From assembly GCA_037129925.1 (NCBI GenBank), contig JBAXTZ010000014.1, forward strand, positions 4,929 to 68,928: DNA of 64,000 nt, given 5' to 3'. The position numbers and the translations under genes were made by a program. The first letter of the stretch is position 1. Each line of letters begins with the position of its first letter. The notes beneath the pieces are model-generated. The model did no database searches, was not told the DNA's origin, and worked only from the letters and a program-made list of their open reading frames with translations. The DNA comes from JBAXTZ01 sp037129925 (lineage in GTDB: Bacteria > Bacillota > Negativicutes > JBAXTZ01). Positions 1 to 8,345 of the stretch are shown in pieces.

Positions 1-1
1 A

Positions 2-532
2 CGTTCCATCGCCGAAAATATTGAGTTTGCCGAAGCTATCGCTGCCGGCGATCTTGTTTTTCACAGCAAATATAAACCGGACTGTTTTCCGCTTGCCAAG
101 TCCGCGCGCGCTGCCCGTTACTTGGCGACGCTAGAAAAGCTGATATTGAAAGCCGAGCGCCATAATATCCGCTTGCTTGTTGAAAACGTCAGCGATCCCG
201 ACCCAATTTGGCTCAACTATCTATTGGATAAATTCCCCACACCCCATCTGGCGGTCTGCATCGACATTGGCCACATCAATCATTTTGGCCAACAAAACAT
301 TGCTGCGATGATCTCTGGAATAGGCGCTAACATCGCTAGTTATCACGTTCACGACAACGACGGCAGCGACGACCAGCATCGCCATCTACAATCCGGAACT
401 GTAAACTGGACTGAATTTATCGATTCTGTACAGAAATATTCGCCGAATGCCCGTTTGAACTTAGAGCTTTTCGCTCCTTATACCCCAGTCGAAAAACTGC
501 ATCATCTATCGACACTTCAGACCTGGTTTTAA
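2..532 (+). CDS. Sugar phosphate isomerase/epimerase-like TIM barrel (5' truncated)
   Basis: The reading frame is open from the first bases of the window, so this is the C-terminal ~176 residues of a longer protein. It resembles the xylose-isomerase-like TIM-barrel family (AP endonuclease 2 / IolE-type sugar isomerases and epimerases). The visible family marks are the barrel-strand motif LLVENV, an Asp-Ile-Gly-His pair in CIDIGHINHF and the later YHVHDNDG stretch. In the family these acidic and His residues bind a divalent metal and deprotonate the sugar. The substrate cannot be told from this part. A TTG near base 122 could act as an internal start, but the barrel strands upstream of it are in frame, so the gene is better read as truncated by the window edge. 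The next gene on this strand starts 134 bp later and looks separately transcribed. Confidence 0.7.
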   Translation, partial: RSIAENIEFAEAIAAGDLVFHSKYKPDCFPLAKSARAARYLATLEKLILKAERHNIRLLVENVSDPDPIWLNYLLDKFPTPHLAVCIDIGHINHFGQQNIAAMISGIGANIASYHVHDNDGSDDQHRHLQSGTVNWTEFIDSVQKYSPNARLNLELFAPYTPVEKLHHLSTLQTWF

Positions 533-537
533 GTTGC

Positions 538-566
538 TTGACTTTAACATAGTCGAGATGTACTCT
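538..566 (+). promoter_or_regulatory. Possible promoter for aspT-aspD
   Basis: TTGACT and TACTCT are separated by 17 bp just after the upstream stop codon. The -35 is good and the -10 is weak. It would give a leader of about 95 nt carrying the hairpin at 582-626. Inference only. Confidence 0.35.
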
Positions 567-581
567 TGATAAATGTTTTTG

Positions 582-626
582 TTTTTTCGTTTACTTGCAG
601 AATATCTACTGAAACGAAAAAATTTT
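582..626 (+). terminator. AT-rich hairpin followed by T run, upstream of aspT
   Basis: TTTTTTCGTTT (582-592) and AAACGAAAAAA (612-622) can form an 11-bp stem around a 19-nt loop, followed by TTTT. It is either the terminator of the upstream isomerase gene or, if the promoter at 538 is real, a leader attenuator for aspT. The stem is A/T-rich and so a weak terminator. Confidence 0.4.
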
Positions 627-666
627 AATGGATTTGTAGTCGTTCAAAATTTTAAGGGGGACGTTA

Positions 667-2364
667 ATGTTTTTTATTCATTATATTTTCAGCCAAAATC
701 CCATTATCGCTTTGTTGCTGAGTGTAGGTATCGGTTCATGGATCGGCAAAATAAAATTCGGTAATTTTCAACTGGGCGGCGTAGCCGGGTCTTTATTAGC
801 TGCAGTAATAGTTAGCCAAGCCGGTGTAGTTATCGGCGCTGATGTAAAGAACCTGATGTTCGCATTATTTATTTACGCGGTAGGATTTCAAAGTGGACCG
901 AAATTTTTCTCGGCATTGAACAAATCGGCGATCAAGGAAATTGTTCTGGCAATATTTGTTGCTGTCGCCAGTTTGGCAACTGTTGTAGTTTGTGCCAAAT
1001 TATTTCATCTTGATCAGGGACTGGCCGCCGGTGTTGCCGCCGGGGCTTTAACGCAATCTTCAATAATTGGCACAGCCGGTGATGCCATCGGCCAACTAGG
1101 GTTGTCGGCCAGCGAGACAGCGCGGCTGCAAGGAAATGTTGCTATCGGTTATGCCGTTACTTATATTTTCGGCACGCTGCTTGCGATCATCATGTGTACT
1201 GATGTGTTGCAGGTGCTGCTGCGGCGAAATATCAGAAACGACGCATTGGAAATGGAAACACAGCAAAACAAGCATCTAAGCCTGAAATTATTTGGCAACA
1301 ACAGCCAACATTTTATTCAAGACTTTATGGCTCGCGTCTTTCAGGTCAAAGCAAGTTTAGCGGGAAAATCAATTGCCGACTTGGAGTCTGAGGCTGACTA
1401 CGCGCTCGTAGTCGAAAAATTAAAGCGCGGCGATAAAATATTAACCATTTCACCCGATCTAAAACTCGCTGCTAATGACTTAATATTAGTGACTGGCGTT
1501 CGCAATTTTATTCTTAAGTGCCCACAAACAATTGGCGATCTGGTTTACCAAGCGCCTGATGACATGGACTTTACTTTCGAGACTAGAAAAGTCATCTTTA
1601 CTAACAAAACCATCCAGCCCCAAACCTGGCAAGCGATAAAAGCGGCGCGCACTGCAACGCGATACCACGGGGTCTACGTTATCGGTGTCACCCGTATGGA
1701 TGATATTGTGGAGTTAACGGACGCTACTATATTAAAACACGGGGATGTAATCGAATTGTATGGTTCAGCTACTGATATTAATCGCGTGGCCAGTGAAATT
1801 GGTTATGTTGTTGCCAGTAGCCCGGTAACCGATTATGTTTACTTAGGACTAGGTATGGTGCTTGGATTATTGGTGGGAATGATCGAGTTTAAGCTAAAAG
1901 GGATACCAATAACCTTAGGTTCCGGCGGTGGCGCGTTATTAGGCGGACTGGTCTTTGGCTGGATCCATGCCAAACGTCCAAAATCCGGAAACATCCCGAT
2001 TGGCGGTCTCGTCTTCCTGAAAGATTTCGGGTTGTCGGCTTTTGTGGCCGCGGTAGGATTATCGGCCGGCCTACAGGCCTACCAGACAATAATACATAGC
2101 GGCATTGAAATCTTCGTTGCCGGTCTTATCGTCACCATCGTACCGCTGTTGCTAGCGACGCTATTTGGTTGGTATGTTCTGCGGTATCGTAACATAGCTT
2201 TTTTTGCCGGGGCGTTGAGCGGTTCGCGGAGCGCCAATCCGGCATTTGGTTCATTATTGGAGAAGGCCGGCAACTCGGTGCCAACGTTGCCATTTGCGAT
2301 AACCTATGCGATAGCAAACATATTACTGACTCTGCTGGGACCGCTGATAGTAGCTTTTGTTTAA
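667..2364 (+). CDS. aspT: Aspartate:alanine antiporter (AspT family)
   Basis: A 565-residue integral membrane protein of the AspT/YbjL (AAEx) family. Two blocks of hydrophobic helices (about residues 1-175 and 385-565), each carrying small-residue-rich conserved segments, flank a central cytosolic region (about 200-375) of TrkA_C/RCK_C type. The exchanger imports aspartate2- and exports alanine1-; with intracellular decarboxylation this creates a membrane potential and consumes a proton. The substrate call depends mainly on the next gene, which encodes the matching decarboxylase 58 bp downstream, since family members alone can carry other dicarboxylates. The ATG at 667 has a strong AAGGGGG ribosome-binding site 6 nt upstream. 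Length is close to characterised AspT (about 540 residues). Confidence 0.88.
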   Translation: MFFIHYIFSQNPIIALLLSVGIGSWIGKIKFGNFQLGGVAGSLLAAVIVSQAGVVIGADVKNLMFALFIYAVGFQSGPKFFSALNKSAIKEIVLAIFVAVASLATVVVCAKLFHLDQGLAAGVAAGALTQSSIIGTAGDAIGQLGLSASETARLQGNVAIGYAVTYIFGTLLAIIMCTDVLQVLLRRNIRNDALEMETQQNKHLSLKLFGNNSQHFIQDFMARVFQVKASLAGKSIADLESEADYALVVEKLKRGDKILTISPDLKLAANDLILVTGVRNFILKCPQTIGDLVYQAPDDMDFTFETRKVIFTNKTIQPQTWQAIKAARTATRYHGVYVIGVTRMDDIVELTDATILKHGDVIELYGSATDINRVASEIGYVVASSPVTDYVYLGLGMVLGLLVGMIEFKLKGIPITLGSGGGALLGGLVFGWIHAKRPKSGNIPIGGLVFLKDFGLSAFVAAVGLSAGLQAYQTIIHSGIEIFVAGLIVTIVPLLLATLFGWYVLRYRNIAFFAGALSGSRSANPAFGSLLEKAGNSVPTLPFAITYAIANILLTLLGPLIVAFV

Positions 2365-2422
2365 TCCAGGCTGTATAATATCTGCAAAACAAAAAAGTAA
2401 TAATGAGAGGTTGATAAAAACT

Positions 2423-4021
2423 ATGAATGTTAATGACCTAGCCAAGCTTACAACAATCAGTCCTTTTGAGTTGAAGGACGAGTTGATCAAGATTGCCCAT
2501 AATTCCAAAAACAACACTATGCTAAACGCCGGTCGGGGCAATCCTAATTTCTTAGCCACTATACCACGCCACGGTTTTTTTCAATTAGGCCAATTTGCAT
2601 TACTGGAAGCTGAGCGCTCTTTTGCTTATATGCCCGAGGGTGTGGGTGGATTTCCTTTGCGTGATGGCATCGAACATCGCTTCGAGACCTTTTGTCAAAA
2701 TAACAGCACCGTTGCCGGTGTGGATTTCATGCATGGCGCAGTAGCTTATGTGCGTGATCAGTTGGGTTTGTCCGATGGCGATTTTCTTTATGAAATGTGT
2801 GAGGCCATATTAGCTTGTAACTACCCGGTTCCGGACCGCATGTTGGCTCTTTCGGAAAAAATTGTAAATCAGTATATCCGTCAGGAGATGATTGACAATA
2901 ATCCGCAATTCAAAGGTGACTTTGATATGTACGCGGTTGAAGGTGGCACCGCGGCCATGACCTATCTGTTTAATACCTTGCGGGAAAACAAATTGGTCTC
3001 GCATGGCGATTCTATCGCGATGGGTATGCCGATCTTTACTCCGTATATGGAAATTCCTGACTTGGACGATTATCAACTAAAAAAAGTCTATATCAACGCC
3101 GATCCCGAACTCGACTGGCAGTATTCTAACGCAGAACTAGATAAACTATTGAATCCGGAAATCAAAGTTTTTTGCCTGGTCAATCCCAGTAATCCGCCCT
3201 CGGTGAAATTGTGCGAAGCTAACATGAAACATTTGGTTGAGATTATTAAGAAACGCCCGGATCTGATAATAATTACCGACGATGTTTATGCCACGTTTGC
3301 CGATAACTATACTTCAATATTTGCTTATTGTCCGGCTAACACTATTTTGGTTTATTCCTATTCCAAATATTTTGGCGCGACCGGCTGGCGGTTAGGCGTT
3401 ATTGCTACTCATCACTCCAATGTTATCGATAACGTATTGATTAAAAACCTTTCAGCCGCTGACCGTGACAACTTGAACAAACGTTATTCTTCAATTATGA
3501 CCAACCCCGAAGACTTGAAATTTCTCGATCGTTTGGTTGCGGACAGCCGCACTGTAGCGCTGAACCACACTGCTGGTTTATCCACTCCTCAGCAGGTACA
3601 AATGGTGTTGTTCTCGCTGTTTTCGCTAATGGATCAACCCGATGCTTATAAAAACGCCATGAAACGGCTTATCCGCAGTCGCCGCGCGGCTTTATACCGC
3701 GCGATGAATGTCCAACCCAAAACTGATGAGAATCTGGTGGGCTACTATGAATTAATCGATTTGGACATCCTTGGTAAAAACGAGTGCGGTGTGGAGTTTG
3801 TCGAGTGGATGAGCAAAAACATGAAACCCTTTGAGATACTATTCTACTTAGCTGAAAAATCCGGGGTCGTGCTATTGCCCGGCAAAGGTTTCGGCGCCCA
3901 ACATCGCTCGGCGCGAGTTTCATTGGCTAACCTAAATGAATACGCCTATGTCAAAATCGGTAAAGCTATCCGCGAATTAATGGATAGTTATTACGAAAAA
4001 TTTAACGCCTTAACCAAATAG
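2423..4021 (+). CDS. aspD: Aspartate 4-decarboxylase
   Basis: A 532-residue PLP-dependent fold-type I aminotransferase-like enzyme that converts L-aspartate to L-alanine and CO2. The PLP lysine is in YSYSKYFGATGWRLG (Lys about 315), preceded by the VNPSNPPS and ITDDVYATF motifs that hold the cofactor. Length and the N-terminal LNAGRGNPN motif fit the aspartate 4-decarboxylase family rather than ordinary ~400-residue aspartate aminotransferases. The ATG at 2423 is preferred over an upstream in-frame ATG at 2357, which lies inside the end of aspT, because GAGAGG lies upstream of it and conservation begins there. Together with AspT it forms a decarboxylation-driven energy cycle, probably co-transcribed and ended by the terminator at 4036. 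Confidence 0.9.
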   Translation: MNVNDLAKLTTISPFELKDELIKIAHNSKNNTMLNAGRGNPNFLATIPRHGFFQLGQFALLEAERSFAYMPEGVGGFPLRDGIEHRFETFCQNNSTVAGVDFMHGAVAYVRDQLGLSDGDFLYEMCEAILACNYPVPDRMLALSEKIVNQYIRQEMIDNNPQFKGDFDMYAVEGGTAAMTYLFNTLRENKLVSHGDSIAMGMPIFTPYMEIPDLDDYQLKKVYINADPELDWQYSNAELDKLLNPEIKVFCLVNPSNPPSVKLCEANMKHLVEIIKKRPDLIIITDDVYATFADNYTSIFAYCPANTILVYSYSKYFGATGWRLGVIATHHSNVIDNVLIKNLSAADRDNLNKRYSSIMTNPEDLKFLDRLVADSRTVALNHTAGLSTPQQVQMVLFSLFSLMDQPDAYKNAMKRLIRSRRAALYRAMNVQPKTDENLVGYYELIDLDILGKNECGVEFVEWMSKNMKPFEILFYLAEKSGVVLLPGKGFGAQHRSARVSLANLNEYAYVKIGKAIRELMDSYYEKFNALTK

Positions 4022-4035
4022 GTTTAAAACAATCA

Positions 4036-4081
4036 AGGGCTGCGCTGAAACACAAGTTTCAATGCAGCCCTCTTTTTTTTT
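4036..4081 (+). terminator. Rho-independent terminator of aspT-aspD
   Basis: AGGGCTGC (4036-4043) pairs with GCAGCCCT (4064-4071); an inner TGAAAC/GTTTCA stem extends it. A run of about nine T follows. Confidence 0.92.
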
Positions 4082-4085
4082 GCCA

Positions 4086-4748
4086 CTACCAGCCCAATTT
4101 AGCCTTCCCGAAAAACTGCGGCCGGTGAAAACTCGGTTGCGGCCAGGTTATCGGACTCCAGCTTAGAAAATGCGGTTGTTTGGTCTTGTCGCCACACTTG
4201 AAAAAATTGGCATAAAACTCTAACCCGGGTGTCAAATTACTAGCTTCGGTTATTGCAAGCAATTTAAATGGAATAAACACACTCAGTTCCCAATCCGTCG
4301 GCTTGTCGATAATCAGCGGCTCGATTTTGCCAGAACTATTGACAAAGCTTCCCTGCACCTGAACTTCGGCGAGATCAGTTGGCGCAATCCACTCGCCGTA
4401 CGTAACGAAATTCACTTGCCCCAAAACAGCGCCAATTGGATTAAATTCAAAACTATAGTGCCGGTCGCCTGGCACAAACTGAAAGAAGAACTCCACACAA
4501 CTATCTTCCCACACAGCCGAATTATAATCTGTATTAAGCGCGCGCAGTTGCTGTTCATGAACATGATAGTTTAGAAAAAATCCAGCATTATTCCAACCGC
4601 TAGAAAAGGCAACTTCTGGTTTATAAGAATATTCTTGCTCCCAATTACAGCAAGCAATACGCTGTCGGGGCAAACTGCGTACGATTTCCGGCCAGTTTTT
4701 TTGTTGCTCAATCAACTCCGGCAGCCGGTAAAATAGCGCTTCTGGCAT
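4086..4748 (-). CDS. CBM9-like carbohydrate-binding family protein
   Basis: About 220 residues, without a signal peptide. The arrangement W-ED-S-CVEFFFQF, followed by YSFEFNPIGAVLGQ, WELSVFIPF and a C-terminal FLSWSPI block, fits the carbohydrate-binding module family 9-like proteins, where aromatic residues stack on sugars. It is cytoplasmic by sequence, so its ligand is unclear. The start is the ATG at 4748 because GGAGG lies 5 nt upstream; an earlier in-frame start would sit inside that site. It lies downstream of the nad operon, separated by a 116-bp repeat-filled gap, and may or may not share its transcript. The function is inferred from fold resemblance only. Confidence 0.65.
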   Translation of the reverse strand: MPEALFYRLPELIEQQKNWPEIVRSLPRQRIACCNWEQEYSYKPEVAFSSGWNNAGFFLNYHVHEQQLRALNTDYNSAVWEDSCVEFFFQFVPGDRHYSFEFNPIGAVLGQVNFVTYGEWIAPTDLAEVQVQGSFVNSSGKIEPLIIDKPTDWELSVFIPFKLLAITEASNLTPGLEFYANFFKCGDKTKQPHFLSWSPITWPQPSFHRPQFFGKAKLGW

Positions 4749-4799
4749 AGGTACCTCCGTGTGAGTGGTCAAGTTGAAAGTTAAAGAGTTACAGAGTTG

Positions 4800-4893
4800 T
4801 TTAGTGGTTGAGTGGTTAGTTGGTTAGGTGGTGGTTAGTTGGTTAGGTGGTGGTTAGGTGGTGGTTAGGTGGTGGTTAGGTGATTGAGTGGTA
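4800..4893. repeat. Degenerate tandem repeat array (TGGTTAGG type)
   Basis: About nine degenerate copies of TGGTTAG, spaced by 7 to 11 bp (for example GTGGTGGTTAG units at 4848-4880). The array runs into the 3' end of the adjacent kinase-like gene and encodes its last residues (LNHLTTT) and its stop. Confidence 0.85.
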
Positions 4894-5560
4894 ATTTTAC
4901 GGTAAAAGTCGTTCCTTCGTCGACAACGCTCTGCAGGGATATTTCACCGTTTAGAACATCAACTATCTTTTTGGTTATAGTCAACCCCAGACCATCGCCG
5001 GCAATTGCCAGGGCGCGTACCTTGTCGGCGCGGTAGAAGCTGTCGAATATCCGCTTAAAATCACATTCCAAAATACCGGCGCCGTTATCAGCGATACTTA
5101 CATAGGCAAACTCTTTGTCACAAAAGACATCGACAACTATTTTACTGCCGCGCGGAGAATACTTGGCGGCGTTGTCCACCAAATTTACCAATACCTGCCG
5201 TAATAATTTCGGAACACTTTGGATCAGGCAATCATTGGTACTATCATAAATTAGTTCCTGCTGGTTCGCCGTTATTCGTACCCGGCAAAGAGCAATTGCC
5301 TCACGGATAATTCGCGTCAAGTTCATCGTCTGAAACTGTATTTTAGCGCGGTAATCAGCATTGTCTAATCTTATCAAACTAAATAGATTTTTTATCGTCA
5401 CTGCCAAACGTTCAGCATCATTGTAAATGTTTTTTGCCAAAATCTTGGCATCATCAATATTTTCCACATAGTTGCTAATCACATCGGCATTGGCGATTAT
5501 TGCGGTCAACGGCGTTTTCAACTCCCGCGATGCTGCCGCCATTAATTTTAGATTGTTCAT
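4865..5560 (-). CDS. Sensor-less histidine-kinase-like protein lacking the phospho-acceptor His
   Basis: 231 residues made of a HisKA-type dimerisation helix pair (about 5-75) and a HATPase_c domain (about 110-225). The ATP site looks intact: N box LVNLVDNAAKYSP, G1 box DNGAGI, G2 box GDGLGLTI. The H box reads SRELKTPLT where family members have S-H-E-L-K/R-T-P-L; the Arg codon is CGG, so the phosphorylated His is absent. There is no sensor or membrane segment. The ATG at 5560 has GAGGA 5 nt upstream and starts one base after the nadB stop, indicating co-translation with the NAD genes. It may be a pseudokinase, an ATP-dependent partner of another kinase, or a decaying gene. The C-terminal tail is encoded by the TGGTTAG repeat. 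Confidence 0.8.
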   Translation of the reverse strand: MNNLKLMAAASRELKTPLTAIIANADVISNYVENIDDAKILAKNIYNDAERLAVTIKNLFSLIRLDNADYRAKIQFQTMNLTRIIREAIALCRVRITANQQELIYDSTNDCLIQSVPKLLRQVLVNLVDNAAKYSPRGSKIVVDVFCDKEFAYVSIADNGAGILECDFKRIFDSFYRADKVRALAIAGDGLGLTITKKIVDVLNGEISLQSVVDEGTTFTVKLPLNHLTTT

Positions 5561-5561
5561 A

Positions 5562-7133
5562 TTAGTCCTCAACAAAATGGCAGCCCTTGGATTCTGAATT
5601 AGACAGCGCCGAACGGATAATCACCCAAGCCGCCGTTACCGCGTTATGCAATTCAATCAACTGACGGGTGATGTGCGCTGAGCGATAGAATTGTTCAACA
5701 CGGTGGTGTAAATAGTTTAAATCCGCTAACGCCCTGGTCATACGTTTGCGGTTACGAATAATTCCGCAATAATTCCACATGATTTTTCGCACTGTGGAGA
5801 TGTCCTGATTAATTAATACCGGGTCAATGGTTTCTTCTACTGTCGGCAATATCCAATCGGGTATGCTGTCGCAAAGCTCTGCTGCAATAACCTGTTTCGA
5901 TTGCCCGATGTCGCTACCGGCGTTGAGTCCCCAAACCACGCCTTCCAGCAGCGAAACCGATGCCAACCGATTGGCGCCATGCACACCGGTGCAGGAAACT
6001 TCGCCAACCGCCCACAATCCGGCTATGGATGTTTTCCCAGCGGAATCGACTTTAATTCCACCGCAAAAATAATGAGCCGCCGGAACAACCGGTATCAAAT
6101 CCTTACGGATATCAATACCGACCTTCAGACAATTATTAAACACTTTCGGAAACCGGTCAGCGACATCGACATGGGTAATATTGCGGGCATCCAAAAATAC
6201 ATATCCGGCATCATCGTTTTCCATTTCACAATATATCGCACGCGCCACTTCATCACGCGGCGCCAAATCCTTGAGCTCCGGCGAATATTTATCCATAAAG
6301 TACTCGCCTTGACGATTGCACAATCGCGCGCCCTCGCCCCGCAATGCTTCCGTTATCAAAAACCGCTTCAAATCACGGTGAAACAATACCGTCGGATGAA
6401 ACTGGATGTATTCGGCATTGATTATTTCAGCGCCTAACCGCTCGGCAATCGCCAATCCGTCGCCAGTTGCGCCAGTAATATTACTGGTATAGGTATATAA
6501 GCCCCCGACACCGCCGGTGGCCAACACTGTGCAGGGCGCGAAAATTATTTCTACATCGTTAGTTTTTCCGTTTAGAACATAAGCGCCAATGACCCGTTTG
6601 GGATTGTAGCGCTCTTGCGGATCTCGCGATTGATGAGTGTTGGTTATCAAATCAATCACGGTGTATTCAGTATATACAGTGATATTTTCAACTTTTTCAA
6701 CATAAGTGATCAGCGCCGCTTCGATTGCCTCGCCGCTACCATCTTTGACATGGAGAATTCGCCGTTCAGAATGCGCCCCTTCACGGGTGCGGTCGTAGTC
6801 GCCAGCCGCGTTTTTGCAAAACGGCACGCCCATCTTGTCGGCTAGAAACGGTTCAATCAACGGTGCTCCTTGCTCAGAAATATAGCGCACGGCCTCAAGA
6901 TAATTTGCATAATCACCGGCACGCAAAATATCTTTTTCCAATGCCATAGCTGTTTCAACCGGATTGGTTGCAACGATACCGCCTTGAGCGTGGTTAGTAT
7001 TACAAATATTCAAGTCCGCTTCTTTGCTAAGAACTGCAACTTTCAAACCGCTTTCAGCGGCTTTTATCGCCGTACACAATCCAGCTATTCCCGAACCAAT
7101 AACCAAACAATCAAAACATTTTCTTAGTGACAC
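5562..7133 (-). CDS. nadB: L-aspartate oxidase
   Basis: 523-residue flavoprotein of the succinate dehydrogenase/fumarate reductase flavoprotein family. It oxidises L-aspartate to iminoaspartate for de novo NAD synthesis. The N-terminal FAD site is VIGSGIAGL. HAQGGI, HPT, the conserved RDEVARAIY, and GVHGANRLASVSLLEG blocks of NadB are all present, and the C-terminal helical domain is complete. In anaerobes fumarate replaces oxygen as electron acceptor. It is the third nad gene in a DUF2284-nadC-nadA-nadB series on the minus strand, with an 85-bp repeat-containing gap after nadA, and is followed directly by the kinase-like gene. Confidence 0.95.
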   Translation of the reverse strand: MSLRKCFDCLVIGSGIAGLCTAIKAAESGLKVAVLSKEADLNICNTNHAQGGIVATNPVETAMALEKDILRAGDYANYLEAVRYISEQGAPLIEPFLADKMGVPFCKNAAGDYDRTREGAHSERRILHVKDGSGEAIEAALITYVEKVENITVYTEYTVIDLITNTHQSRDPQERYNPKRVIGAYVLNGKTNDVEIIFAPCTVLATGGVGGLYTYTSNITGATGDGLAIAERLGAEIINAEYIQFHPTVLFHRDLKRFLITEALRGEGARLCNRQGEYFMDKYSPELKDLAPRDEVARAIYCEMENDDAGYVFLDARNITHVDVADRFPKVFNNCLKVGIDIRKDLIPVVPAAHYFCGGIKVDSAGKTSIAGLWAVGEVSCTGVHGANRLASVSLLEGVVWGLNAGSDIGQSKQVIAAELCDSIPDWILPTVEETIDPVLINQDISTVRKIMWNYCGIIRNRKRMTRALADLNYLHHRVEQFYRSAHITRQLIELHNAVTAAWVIIRSALSNSESKGCHFVED

Positions 7134-7147
7134 TTACTTCTCCGTTC

Positions 7148-7213
7148 TGCGGCTGGCTGTCGGCGGTTGGCAGCTGAAAATCTTCCAGCGGCCGGCTACT
7201 GCTAACCAGCGGC
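7148..7213. repeat. Degenerate heptad repeat (GGCTGGC/GGCGGTT type) between nadA and nadB
   Basis: Contains GCGGCTGGCTG, CGGCGGTTGGCAGCTG, CAGCGGCCGGCTAC and AACCAGCGGC. It belongs to the same GGCTAGC/GGCTGGC family as the arrays at 12327, 38503, 39766 and 56442. Confidence 0.75.
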
Positions 7214-7218
7214 AATCT

Positions 7219-8262
7219 CTATCGCTCAGTTTCGCTAATCATTTTGTTCAGCGTTAACAACGCCGGTTGAACATATTTGCTTTCGATATGCGTTTCAAAA
7301 GCATCCGCCGCAGCCGTTTGGCCGTTCTCAACAGCGACAAGCGCCTTTAAGCAATCGCGCAATCGTTCCGGCGTGATTTGCGCCATATTGACGCACGCCG
7401 ACTGACGTAGCGCAAATACTTGCACATCACTTCTAAGTTGCGGCAACCGCTCGACAAATTTCAACTCGGTACCAACCACAATTATTGAACCACTCGGCGC
7501 TTCCAGATAATATTTCAATAATTGCGATGTCGATCCGGCAAAATCTACGCCCGCGATAACCTCCGGTTCACATTCAGGATGGGCAATGATTTTCGCCTCC
7601 GGATATTTGGCGCGAACTGCCTGCACATCTTCAATACTAATTCGGCGATGAGTAATACAAAAGCCATACCAGACAAATAATCGGGCCTCTGGATTGATGT
7701 CTTCAATTTTGGTATTTCGATCAACCATGCAAATTTCTTCTGGCGCTATTCCCAATTCGGCAGCAACGTTGATCGCCAAATTCTTGTCCGGCAAAAAGAA
7801 TAGCCGCTTGCCCTCAGCTAATAATTGCCGGGCAATTTTTTTGGCATTACTCGAAGTGCAACACAGACCACCGACTTCGCCAACTGCGGCTTTGGTTGCC
7901 AAGGTAGAATTGACGTACAGCACAGGCACCGGCTCAGTTTGTGTTCGTTCACAGATTTTTGCGAAAACTTCCCGAAACATATCTTCATCAATCATCGCCG
8001 CCATCGGACAGCCGGCGAGCATATCCGGCGAAAACACCCGCACGCTTGGCTTGACCAACAGCTTTACCGTGTCCGCCATAAAACTGACACCACACATCAC
8101 CGCGTATTTGGCGTTGGATTTCGCCGCCGTTACTGCCAACTGATAACTGTCCCCGGTGACATCGGCACAATCAAATACATCATCATGCTGATAATAATGT
8201 GCTAACAACAATAATTTGTCGCCTAATTGCTGTTTCAGTGCCAATATTTCATCTTTAAACAT
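7219..8262 (-). CDS. nadA: Quinolinate synthase
   Basis: 347-residue [4Fe-4S] enzyme that condenses iminoaspartate (from NadB) with dihydroxyacetone phosphate to quinolinate. The N-terminal LLAHYYQ motif and the three cluster-ligand cysteine regions are visible: VMCGVSFMADT, GGLCCTSSNA and HPECEPEV. Length is typical for the compact bacterial NadA. The ATG at 8262 is preceded by GAGGTGATTTGA. It lies 80 bp downstream of nadC and 85 bp upstream of nadB; both gaps hold repeat sequence, so this is probably one operon with expanded spacers. Confidence 0.96.
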   Translation of the reverse strand: MFKDEILALKQQLGDKLLLLAHYYQHDDVFDCADVTGDSYQLAVTAAKSNAKYAVMCGVSFMADTVKLLVKPSVRVFSPDMLAGCPMAAMIDEDMFREVFAKICERTQTEPVPVLYVNSTLATKAAVGEVGGLCCTSSNAKKIARQLLAEGKRLFFLPDKNLAINVAAELGIAPEEICMVDRNTKIEDINPEARLFVWYGFCITHRRISIEDVQAVRAKYPEAKIIAHPECEPEVIAGVDFAGSTSQLLKYYLEAPSGSIIVVGTELKFVERLPQLRSDVQVFALRQSACVNMAQITPERLRDCLKALVAVENGQTAAADAFETHIESKYVQPALLTLNKMISETER

Positions 8263-8283
8263 TCAAATCACCTCGTTTCAATT

Positions 8284-8345
8284 TTCCCTCTTCCCTAACT
8301 TTCAAGTCCTAACCCCTAAATCCAAGCCCCTAATCCCTAAATCTA
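8284..8345. repeat. CCCTAAN heptad repeat between nadC and nadA
   Basis: Degenerate heptads CCCTAAC, CCCTAAA, CCCTAAT and CCCTAAA occur in succession at 8310-8343. The repeat abuts and contributes the TAG stop of nadC (CTA at 8343-8345 on this strand). Confidence 0.8.

Noticed and set aside
573..764. Open frame upstream of and overlapping aspT
   Set aside because: No ribosome-binding site, overlaps the aspT start in another frame and reads through the hairpin; low-complexity composition.
2132..2392. Minus-strand open frame at the end of aspT
   Set aside because: Antisense to the conserved last helices of AspT; no recognisable domain.
5901..6437. Long plus-strand open frame opposite nadB
   Set aside because: Antisense to a complete, conserved gene; frame is open only through codon bias of nadB.
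7694..8205. Plus-strand frames opposite nadA
   Set aside because: Antisense of NadA catalytic region, no RBS, no domain.
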